Shown one piece after another: positions 1 to 4,280 of a DNA stretch of 23,082 nt. The number at the start of each line of letters is the position of its first letter. Position 1 is the first letter of the stretch. The DNA is from a virus. Under the pieces are notes generated by a model. That model worked only from the letters and a program-made list of their open reading frames with translations, ran no database searches and was not told the origin of the DNA. The stretch is from positions 1-23,082 of the IMG/VR virus record IMGVR_UViG_3300025154_000393; one strand, 5' to 3'. The position numbers and the translations under genes were made by a program.

Positions 1-86
1 GGCACCATCGAAATAGCAGAGGTAAACAGCCACGTTAGGGGGCCGATGATAAGACAGATTAATAGTAGTGTTGTTATTCGCTGCAT
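1..86 (-). CDS. Small membrane or exported protein, N-terminal part only
   Basis: Seen: an ATG at 86 on the minus strand opens a frame that stays open for 28 codons to the window edge. It starts MQRITTLLLICLIIGPLTWL, so a basic N-terminus is followed by a strongly hydrophobic stretch, either a signal peptide or one membrane segment. An AAGGA-type ribosome binding site lies about 6 bases upstream. It is the last gene of the leftward operon visible here and follows the repeat element at 109-164. Function unknown. The C-terminus is outside the window. Confidence 0.55.
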   Translation of the reverse strand, partial: MQRITTLLLICLIIGPLTWLFTSAISMV

Positions 87-108
87 TGTTATCCTTTAAA
101 AATTGATA

Positions 109-164
109 AGTTATGCATGGCCGCAACTTTGCAAAGTTGGTCTAATACCTGGTTCTCTGCCCGC
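109..164 (-). repeat. attC-like element, left copy (inverted relative to the copy at 6826-6876)
   Basis: On the minus strand this begins GCGGGCAGAGAAC (164-152), the exact reverse complement of a 13-mer at 285-297 that can be read as the start of the preceding unit. It continues as a 46-bp element (154-109) from AACCAG to ATGCATAACT. That element has the same length as, and matches at 35 of 46 positions, the sequence at 6831-6876. Both copies contain ACTTTGCA, then AGTT after one variable base. A perfect palindrome AACTTTGCAAAGTT lies at 125-138. The resemblance to integron attC sites is an inference; no full attC hairpin is obvious here. Confidence 0.45.
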
Positions 165-177
165 GTGGAGCGGGCGG

Positions 178-492
178 CTATCTACATTCATGTGTTGAAA
201 TAGCATCGAATGATGGTAGCATTGCCCCACAGCTTACGCACTTGATAACTACGCCGCCCGGTTTATCTGATAGAAGCGGGTCTGGCGGGCAGAGAACGGG
301 GGCGAGTTGAGAACCTGTCCCCTCGAAAGCCGAGTCTGCCTGTGAGGCGGGCAGAGAACCTCTCGTTCGAGGGGACGAGGGGCTTTCGTTCGGCTCAGGC
401 TTATGAACTTTTACGTTACCAGTGCAGGTTACTTCTTCGCATATACCATCTTTATTCTGAGCACAGAAATCGTATTCGCATTTCTCGTTCAT
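178..492 (-). CDS. Cys-rich hypothetical protein, possibly a fusion across repeat DNA
   Basis: 104 aa from ATG 492, with an AGGA-type site upstream. The N-terminal part has several cysteines (C5, C10, C18, C23 region) and the C-terminal part has a CVSCG zinc-knuckle-like motif, so a small metal-binding protein is plausible. The central 45 residues or so are Pro/Ser-rich and are encoded by DNA full of inverted repeats (295-376). This suggests that two short coding pieces are joined in frame through a structured DNA element. It sits between 531-854 and the left partial gene in the leftward operon. No family recognised. The protein could be real, or the frame could be partly accidental. Confidence 0.5.
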   Translation of the reverse strand: MNEKCEYDFCAQNKDGICEEVTCTGNVKVHKPEPNESPSSPRTRGSLPASQADSAFEGTGSQLAPVLCPPDPLLSDKPGGVVIKCVSCGAMLPSFDAISTHECR

Positions 493-532
493 AATCCTGA
501 TCCTCTCTTTCGCCCCTCAACTCGCCCCCGTT
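295..532. repeat. Perfect 17-bp inverted repeat enclosing nested hairpins
   Basis: Arms 295-311 and 516-532 are exact reverse complements. On the minus strand the outer ends read AAC ... GTT, the polarity of integron R''/R' boxes. Inside lie a perfect 11-bp inverted repeat (317-327 and 366-376) and, nested within that, a TCTGCC/GGCAGA hairpin. The 13-mer GCGGGCAGAGAAC occurs directly at 285-297 and 347-359 and inverted at 152-164. Much of this DNA is translated as the low-complexity middle of the gene at 178-492. Confidence 0.6.
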
Positions 533-854
533 ATACTTCGCAAGCGTCCAAAAAACGCTTTATCAATTCCATTACGCGAGAATCGCCGCCCGCCCTGCGG
601 TCTTCATATCTCGATTGGCTGTAATGCTCATCCGCGCCATGACGGCCCTTTGTGTACCGTAGTTCATTCGGCTTTCCCGGTACGTCTTCAAATCCGCTAC
701 AGCCCCACCATGTTGGTTTCCCTCCGCCGATTGCCTGAATTGTAAGCGATTTTCCACAGACCCGGCACGGCGGAATTTCTGACGGCCGATATCGCTCTGT
801 CAATACCTGAATGAGTTCGGCATCTGAATATTCATGAGCTTCTTTGTATTCCAC
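531..854 (-). CDS. Small phage zinc-finger-like protein, unknown function
   Basis: 107 aa. The start is GTG at 854, preceded by a purine-rich AGGGGGTG site. The N-terminal helix (about residues 8-22) is followed by CRVCG at 30-34 and a WWGCSG motif near 49-54, which looks like a small zinc-binding fold of the kind common in phage early regions (the Lar-like restriction-alleviation proteins have a comparable layout). That comparison is from memory and is not a firm assignment. The C-terminal part is charged and probably helical. The stop codon lies in a TATAAC sequence that begins the inverted repeat at 295-532. It belongs to the leftward early operon. Confidence 0.65.
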   Translation of the reverse strand: MEYKEAHEYSDAELIQVLTERYRPSEIPPCRVCGKSLTIQAIGGGKPTWWGCSGFEDVPGKPNELRYTKGRHGADEHYSQSRYEDRRAGGDSRVMELIKRFLDACEV

Positions 855-887
855 GATTCACCCCCTGCGAATGATAACCAGCCGGGT

Positions 888-932
888 CCACAACGACGCG
901 GGGAAGCGCCGCGTGTGACCCGCGTGTTAAAT
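888..932 (-). repeat. attC-like hairpin after the gene at 927-1241
   Basis: On the minus strand: ATTTAAC (932-926), then ACGCGGG (925-919), a 16-base loop region, CCCGCGT (902-896), one base, and GTTGTGG (894-888). ATTTAAC fits the R'' consensus RYYYAAC and contains the stop codon of the upstream gene. The outer AAC and GTT pair. It is shorter than typical attC sites, and the start of its unit does not carry the matching GTTAAAT, so it may be degenerate or only similar in form. Confidence 0.4.
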
Positions 933-1241
933 CCCCGCGCTATCCCTCAACCGTTTTTTTAGTGCATCAATAGCCTGTTCGCAGCGTTCCATGTAATTGA
1001 CAAGGTTTTCTCTCTGTGATTTGTGTTCTTTGAGAATGAAAAGGTAATTTACTACAGGGGTAGGGCCATTAAAAATTATGTGCTGCAATTCTGCTCTTTG
1101 ATCTTTTGTCAGTGGCCGGGAAAGTTGTTGCTTGCAAAAATCGTGGGATTCTGAGTCAGGATGAGATGTTTCCCATTCGATCCATTCTACACAAGGGCCA
1201 TTCTGGCTGCAATTCTCGTTATCTAATCGGCTGCAAGACAT
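927..1241 (-). CDS. Hypothetical protein of the leftward early operon
   Basis: 104 aa from ATG 1241, with a very strong AAGGAGGAGG ribosome binding site 5 bases upstream. The N-terminal third has four cysteines (around residues 3, 11, 17 and 36), a possible metal site. The second half is hydrophilic and helical with heptad-like spacing (about residues 70-100), so a short coiled coil is likely. The stop codon lies in ATTTAAC at the beginning of the hairpin at 888-932. No family recognised. The strong initiation site and operon position support a real gene. Confidence 0.65.
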   Translation of the reverse strand: MSCSRLDNENCSQNGPCVEWIEWETSHPDSESHDFCKQQLSRPLTKDQRAELQHIIFNGPTPVVNYLFILKEHKSQRENLVNYMERCEQAIDALKKRLRDSAGI

Positions 1242-1462
1242 TTTACCTCCTCCTTAAACATTGCTCGCACGAGACTTCTTTTTTATTTGGCGCATTCCAA
1301 CTAGCAGATACGGCTATCCGCTTTTTCACATGTCCGCATAGGGTTATGCAATAATTACGGTCTATGTTGCGAGATAGTTTGCACATAAGATTTAAAGTTT
1401 GCCGCCTATCATTTCACGGCTGATGGGTTAACAAGCTGTAGCGGGGGAGGAACCGCTAAATT

Positions 1463-1528
1463 TGGAGCCGGGTGCAGGACTCGAACCTGCGCCTTGTCGT
1501 TTCTCCCTACCAACTGGGCGAACCCGGC
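1463..1528 (-). tRNA. tRNA-like gene with a truncated anticodon arm (tRNA relic or mini-tRNA)
   Basis: Minus strand, 66 bases including an encoded CCA. The acceptor stem is perfect, GCCGGGT (1528-1522) with ACCCGGC (1473-1467), then discriminator T and CCA. The T arm is GCAGG-TTCGAGT-CCTGC and the D arm has CCC AGTTGGTA GGG. Between the D and T arms only about 13 bases remain where a normal tRNA has about 23, so no standard 5-bp anticodon stem with a 7-base loop fits and no anticodon can be assigned. It lies between two leftward genes in the same orientation. It could be a decayed tRNA, a processing signal or an old attachment site. Confidence 0.6.
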
Positions 1529-1538
1529 ATATTTTTGG

Positions 1539-1606
1539 TGGCCGCCCTACCCTCATGTCGTGCACATGCTGTTGAGGTCGTCGGGCGGCCATGTGTTATA
1601 AAATAT
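1539..1606 (-). repeat. Stem-loop after the stop codon of the gene at 1596-1868
   Basis: A perfect 9-bp inverted repeat, TGGCCGCCC at 1539-1547 and GGGCGGCCA at 1583-1591, encloses a second stem, CCTCA 1551-1555 with TGAGG 1573-1577, around a GTGCAC palindrome. It directly follows a TATAAC sequence that contains the stop codon of the upstream minus-strand gene. There is no T-run on either side, so it is not a standard terminator. Its position matches the attC-like stems after the other left-arm genes. Confidence 0.5.
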
Positions 1607-1868
1607 CAGTCTCCGTGCGTTCTGCGCTCACAAGGTCGAAGTCCCGATAAGCCCAATAAATCCGCTTGCCGTGCGTCTTGCTCTCTTCGTCATCGTCGAT
1701 GAATGAAAAATCCTTGAACTCGTGTTTAAGGGCCTTCTTAAATGCTTGATCGAAGCTGTTTGCGCCGATCTTGCAATCCCGTTTTTCGGTATCAACAAAT
1801 TCGGTTTCTTTGCCCTTGATTGAACCAGAATATGACGTTGCTTGAACTTTCATTTTATAGATGTTCAT
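1596..1868 (-). CDS. Hypothetical protein of the leftward early operon
   Basis: 90 aa from ATG 1868, with a good AAGGAGGG site about 5 bases upstream. The protein is acidic and hydrophilic, begins with a probable beta-rich segment, and has an aromatic patch (RIYWAYRDFDLV) near residues 69-80. No signal peptide or membrane segment. Its stop codon lies in TATAAC, as for its downstream neighbours. Function unknown. Confidence 0.6.
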   Translation of the reverse strand: MNIYKMKVQATSYSGSIKGKETEFVDTEKRDCKIGANSFDQAFKKALKHEFKDFSFIDDDEESKTHGKRIYWAYRDFDLVSAERTETDIL

Positions 1869-1893
1869 TATTCCCTCCTTATAGTTAAGAAAT

Positions 1894-2016
1894 TTATAAA
1901 TTCCACAAAAACCACGCGATCATATATAGCAGTGTCCATGCGGTAACTCCGAGAGCCCCGCCGAGAATGCAACCCTTGAAAAATCTTATGCCGTCATCAT
2001 TAAGTTTTTCATTCAT
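1894..2016 (-). CDS. Small single-pass membrane protein, 40 aa
   Basis: A frame from ATG 2016 to a TAA at 1896-1894 encodes MNEKLNDDGIRFFKGCILGG, continuing into a hydrophobic segment of about 22 residues (from roughly residue 14 to the end) rich in Trp, Leu and Ile. An AAGG-type ribosome binding site is 7-8 bases upstream. It fits between the genes at 1596-1868 and 2072-2455 without overlap and in the same direction. Small membrane proteins are common in phage early operons, for example in exclusion or host-interaction roles, but nothing specific can be assigned. Confidence 0.5.
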   Translation of the reverse strand: MNEKLNDDGIRFFKGCILGGALGVTAWTLLYMIAWFLWNL

Positions 2017-2071
2017 TGTGTTGACCTTGTCTTACCAACTTTAGTTTTTCTCAAGGTTAAAAAAAAGAGGC

Positions 2072-2455
2072 TTACTTCTTTTTAATAAGCGCCTTCATCA
2101 GCTTCAAATTTTCCGCTTCCTTCTTGATCTGCTTTTCTTTCTCGTCGATCTTGGCTTGCAGTCTTTCCATATCAGAAGGGGCTGGATAGATGTTAAATGC
2201 AGTCATAAGCTTTTCATCGAGGGACCAGGACACAAGCGCCGGGAGAAGATCCACCGGAAAGTGCTGTTCTCCCCCGATGTAGCGGTACAGGGATCTTGCG
2301 CCCAGTTCGTAAGGCTTTCCAGTAAATGGATTTATGCGTGTTGTAAGAAATTCCAAGAAAGAATTGACGCGGCCAGATTCCTGTAGCTCATCCCCATAAA
2401 TGAAGATGCGTTGCAGGTGCCCGCTGATCCCCTCGTTGTTTTTCAGTTGAGCCAA
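2072..2455 (-). CDS. Probable phage DNA-binding regulator with C-terminal coiled coil
   Basis: The frame opens at a TTG at 2473, but the better start is the TTG at 2455, which has AAAAGGGG at proper spacing; the earlier TTG sits directly on its purine run. The middle region (LGARSLYRYIGGEQHFPVDL and on) resembles the helix-turn-helix core of phage CII-like or Cro-like regulators, in which the second helix is followed by a YxxGE turn and a hydrophobic helix. About the last 35 residues are Lys/Glu-rich and predicted to form a coiled coil, suggesting oligomerisation. It is the second gene of the leftward operon, after the Cro-like gene, where delayed-early regulators usually sit. Family assignment is inference. 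Confidence 0.6.
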   Translation of the reverse strand: MAQLKNNEGISGHLQRIFIYGDELQESGRVNSFLEFLTTRINPFTGKPYELGARSLYRYIGGEQHFPVDLLPALVSWSLDEKLMTAFNIYPAPSDMERLQAKIDEKEKQIKKEAENLKLMKALIKKK

Positions 2456-2530
2456 GGTTTTCCCCTTTTGCAACCTTCTGTGTGACGCAAAACTCCGCTT
2501 TTACGACAAATCACATTTCCGACCAGGACA

Positions 2531-2578
2531 AATTAAAAGCCCAAGTATTGAAAAAAAATGAATTTCCTACTTAGGCTT
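2531..2578 (-). terminator. Probable intrinsic terminator or attenuator after the Cro-like gene
   Basis: On the minus strand, arms AAGCCTAAGTA (2578-2568) and TACTTGGGCTT (2547-2537) pair at 10 of 11 positions, with a 20-base A/T-rich loop, followed by TTTTAATT. The stop codon of the Cro-like gene is inside the first arm. Placed between the first and second genes of the leftward operon, it could limit read-through into the distal genes or be the target of an antiterminator. Confidence 0.55.
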
Positions 2579-2798
2579 TATTTGCTACCTTACGCTTATG
2601 AACAGTGTTCAACTCAGGATGTGCGGCAAGAGCAAGGGCCTTTATCTTCGGACGCACAAAATCAATTGGCTTTCTTCCGGTGAGCGCCGCCATGTCCTTA
2701 GCCAAAAGCAAATTATCTGTATATTTGCGGTTATGCCGAATGTGAGAGATTAAAGTTTCGTGGACTTCATATTTGTTTGCGAGTTCTATTGCTTTCAT
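2571..2798 (-). CDS. Cro-like helix-turn-helix regulator, 75 aa
   Basis: The short product from ATG 2798 (MKAIELANKYEVHETLISHI) is preferred over the longer frame, because the upstream part would be read from promoter DNA. Residues about 1-50 have the pattern of a small helix-turn-helix domain (ELANKYEVHETLISHIR followed by a helix and TGRKPIDFV), as in phage Cro-type or YdaS-type proteins. The C-terminal tail is basic. It is divergent from the CI-like gene at 2881-3219 and is the first gene of the leftward operon, the position of cro or an early regulator. No ribosome binding site is visible; the -10 box ends 6 bases before the ATG, so the message may be leaderless. Confidence 0.7.
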   Translation of the reverse strand: MKAIELANKYEVHETLISHIRHNRKYTDNLLLAKDMAALTGRKPIDFVRPKIKALALAAHPELNTVHKRKVANKA

Positions 2799-2804
2799 AG
2801 TATG

Positions 2805-2834
2805 AGTATAAAGCATAGTTGAACCATTTGTCAA
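2805..2834 (-). promoter_or_regulatory. Leftward early promoter with operator-like sequence
   Basis: On the minus strand: TTGACA (2834-2829), an 18-base spacer, and TATACT (2810-2805). The -35/-10 block CTTGACAA...TATGCTTTATAxT matches the rightward promoter at 3489-3518 in 25 of 31 positions, and the similarity extends upstream through ACTTGA plus an A-rich spacer. This is the expected binding region for the CI-like repressor encoded immediately beside it. Transcription would start at about 2798, the first base of the Cro-like start codon. Confidence 0.7.
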
Positions 2835-2880
2835 GATTTTTCTCAAGTGTAGTTGATTGTTAAAACATAAAGGAAACAAT

Positions 2881-3219
2881 ATGATACTATTAATGAACAA
2901 AACAAAAACAAAAGCAGTAACCCCGGAAGAAAAAAAATTCAACGACGACTTCGGGCGCAGGGTCCGGGCTCGGCGCGATGAAAAGGGGATTACTTCGGAG
3001 AAACTTGCAGAAGAATCAGGTATCAGCTTTCAATGGGTAAGCGCCATTGAGAACAGCAAGGCCAAGCGTGGAGTATCTCTTTATGTAGCTCACCGGATCG
3101 CCCGATCCTTGGGGACCACCATAGAAGACCTGATTGGCCAGGAGTTAAACATTGATGAAGACGCGGCATTTGAACTGATGAAAAGGGCCAGAGAAAGGAA
3201 AAGCACAAAATCCGCATAA
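2881..3219 (+). CDS. CI-like XRE-family repressor (short form)
   Basis: 112 aa from ATG 2881; AAGGA lies 6 bases upstream. The XRE helix-turn-helix spans about residues 24-85, with the recognition-helix pattern LAEESGISFQWVSAIENSKA and the following helix ending in LGTTIEDLIG. The C-terminus is a short charged helix; there is no LexA/CI-type self-cleavage domain, so induction by RecA-stimulated self-cleavage is not expected. It is divergent from the Cro-like gene and flanked by two related promoters (2805-2834 and 3489-3518), both facing away from it, which is the logic of a prophage repressor. It could also be a general XRE regulator, but the context strongly favours the immunity repressor. 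Confidence 0.85.
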   Translation: MILLMNKTKTKAVTPEEKKFNDDFGRRVRARRDEKGITSEKLAEESGISFQWVSAIENSKAKRGVSLYVAHRIARSLGTTIEDLIGQELNIDEDAAFELMKRARERKSTKSA

Positions 3220-3238
3220 CTTATCCCAATGGGTAGCC

Positions 3239-3267
3239 TTGACAATTACAACTTTAGATGCTTAACT
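3239..3267 (+). promoter_or_regulatory. Possible promoter downstream of the repressor gene
   Basis: TTGACA (3239-3244), a 17-base spacer, and TTAACT (3262-3267). The -35 is perfect and the -10 weak. CTTGACAA is shared with the two strong early promoters, so it may be a third, weaker repressor target. The predicted start of transcription falls at or next to the ATG at 3275. Confidence 0.35.
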
Positions 3268-3274
3268 GTTTCGC

Positions 3275-3418
3275 ATGGCCGATATACTACCATTTAAGGC
3301 CCCTCCCTTAGAATTGAAAGAATCCCCCTGTAAAAAGTGTGTCTACAAATCATCCCTCTACCAAATTCTGATCCTCGCAGACGAAATAATCAATAAGCTA
3401 CCTGCCAAATCTCAATAA
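3275..3418 (+). CDS. Small Cys-pair protein, 47 aa (tentative)
   Basis: A frame from ATG 3275 to TAA 3418 encodes MADILPFKAPPLELKESPCK, then a CKKC pair near residues 19-22 and a helical, Leu/Ile-rich second half (YQILILADEIINKL). No ribosome binding site is visible, but the possible promoter at 3239-3267 would place the transcript start at the ATG, as also proposed for the Cro-like gene. It fills an otherwise empty stretch between the repressor and the rightward promoter. Function unknown; may not be expressed. Confidence 0.35.
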   Translation: MADILPFKAPPLELKESPCKKCVYKSSLYQILILADEIINKLPAKSQ

Positions 3419-3463
3419 AAAATTCAACAATAATTGAAAGTATTTGTTTTTATTTGTATTCTA

Positions 3464-3516
3464 TATAAAGCATACTTGAAGAAAAAACTTGACAATGAGG
3501 TCAAGTATGCTTTATA
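3464..3516. repeat. Perfect 16-bp inverted repeat and operator dyads at the rightward promoter
   Basis: TATAAAGCATACTTGA (3464-3479) and TCAAGTATGCTTTATA (3501-3516) are exact reverse complements. Between and overlapping them is a 20-bp dyad, ACTTGAC-N6-GTCAAGT, at 3487-3506, which overlaps the -35 box. A copy of the 16-mer with one mismatch lies at 2807-2822 over the leftward promoter. The repeated half-sites are the natural candidates for CI-like repressor operators. Confidence 0.65.
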
Positions 3517-3518
3517 GT
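3489..3518 (+). promoter_or_regulatory. Rightward early promoter
   Basis: TTGACA (3489-3494), an 18-base spacer, and TATAGT (3513-3518), embedded in the inverted repeats at 3464-3516. It would drive the early genes beginning at 3622. Near-identity with the leftward promoter (2805-2834) indicates shared repression. Confidence 0.75.
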
Positions 3519-3536
3519 ATAACTAATGATGGATGC

Positions 3537-3597
3537 ACCCCCCGCCGCTCCGTGCTCACCGTGGCGAGATGCCAAAAGCAGACCGGAGGCGGGGGTC
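3537..3597 (+). ncRNA. Strong GC-rich stem-loop in the 5' leader of the rightward early transcript
   Basis: CCCCCGCC plus TCCG (about 3539-3552) can pair with CGGAGGCGGGGG (3584-3595), giving 12 pairs with a two-base bulge, around a loop of about 31 bases. It begins about 12 bases after the predicted transcription start and ends about 14 bases before the ribosome binding site of the first gene. There is no T-run, so it is not a terminator. A role in antitermination, mRNA stability or translational control is possible, but this is inference from position. Confidence 0.45.
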
Positions 3598-3621
3598 AAT
3601 AAAACTCATAGGAGGCCCAAA

Positions 3622-3699
3622 ATGAGAAAGCCGAACGAATCAGAATATGCATGGTGGACACGGATCATCCAGGAGGCCGAACGGGAGGCTAGAGGGTAA
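3622..3699 (+). CDS. Micro-protein, 25 aa, first gene of the rightward early operon
   Basis: ATG 3622 with a strong AGGAGG site 7 bases upstream; the product begins MRKPNESEYAWWTRIIQEAE and is a charged helix. Its TAA overlaps the ATG of the next gene (TAATG at 3697-3701), which indicates translational coupling. It is either a true micro-protein or a leader that loads ribosomes onto the next gene. Confidence 0.5.
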   Translation: MRKPNESEYAWWTRIIQEAEREARG

Positions 3700-3908
3700 T
3701 GTACGCTCTCCAAGAACAAGCCGCATACAACCCAGGGCTGGAAGAGGAAGCGCCGGAAACATTTGAAGTCATCTGCGAGTGCGGCAACGTGAAAACTATT
3801 TATGTTGAAATGGTCCGCAACCTCTGCGCTCGGTACGGATCGTATATGAGGGCGGTAGATCCGAGGGATATGATGTGTGAAGAGTGCGGGGCACACATGG
3901 AATTTTGA
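3699..3908 (+). CDS. Small zinc-ribbon-like protein
   Basis: 69 aa. The start ATG overlaps the stop of the preceding micro-gene. Cysteines C26 and C28 (CECG) and C60 and C63 (CEECG) are spaced like a zinc ribbon, with the segment between them probably helical. Such proteins in phage early operons often bind nucleic acid or a host protein, but no specific family is recognised. Confidence 0.6.
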   Translation: MYALQEQAAYNPGLEEEAPETFEVICECGNVKTIYVEMVRNLCARYGSYMRAVDPRDMMCEECGAHMEF

Positions 3909-3924
3909 CATAGGGGGAGGGATC

Positions 3925-4161
3925 ATGGAATTCACAGTAATATATCTATACGCTACGAACAAAATATATTCCCCGCTCTTCCCGAACCATTGTAATGCGT
4001 TCGGATGCCTCAGGCCCCCAGAGTTGCACACGATGGGGACCATGCCGATTAAGGGATATTTCGCAAACGACGACAGTATCAGAATTGCTGTGAGAATCCC
4101 GCTCTGCCTGTCCCATGCCAACGATATGCGGATAGCGGATGCATGGAAAGAAATAGAGTAG
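3925..4161 (+). CDS. Hypothetical early protein
   Basis: 78 aa from ATG 3925, chosen over an upstream in-frame ATG because GGGGGAGGG lies directly before it and the upstream frame would overlap the previous gene. The sequence begins MEFTVIYLYATNKIYSPLFP, beta-rich, with two His/Cys residues nearby, and ends in a charged helix. No family recognised. Same direction and tight packing with its neighbours support an early operon gene. Confidence 0.5.
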   Translation: MEFTVIYLYATNKIYSPLFPNHCNAFGCLRPPELHTMGTMPIKGYFANDDSIRIAVRIPLCLSHANDMRIADAWKEIE

Positions 4162-4180
4162 AGACTGGAGGCAGAATAAA

Positions 4181-4258
4181 ATGATCCTCATAAAAATGGT
4201 TATCTGCTTTTGGCTGGATCTCGAAGACTACGGTTGGCCGGAACAATGGCCGGAATAG
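4181..4258 (+). CDS. Micro-protein, 25 aa, Trp-rich
   Basis: ATG 4181 with a GGAGG site 9 bases upstream; the product begins MILIKMVICFWLDLEDYGWP, with a short hydrophobic N-terminal half and an acidic, Trp-containing tail. It lies 22 bases before the ATPase gene. Too short for family assignment; the ribosome binding site is the main support. Confidence 0.4.
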   Translation: MILIKMVICFWLDLEDYGWPEQWPE

Positions 4259-4280
4259 TAAAAAAACAAAGGGAGGAATT

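Noticed and set aside
1472-1702. Plus-strand frame of 76 aa
   Set aside because: It lies over the tRNA-like gene, the stem-loop and the antisense of a better-supported gene with a strong ribosome binding site.
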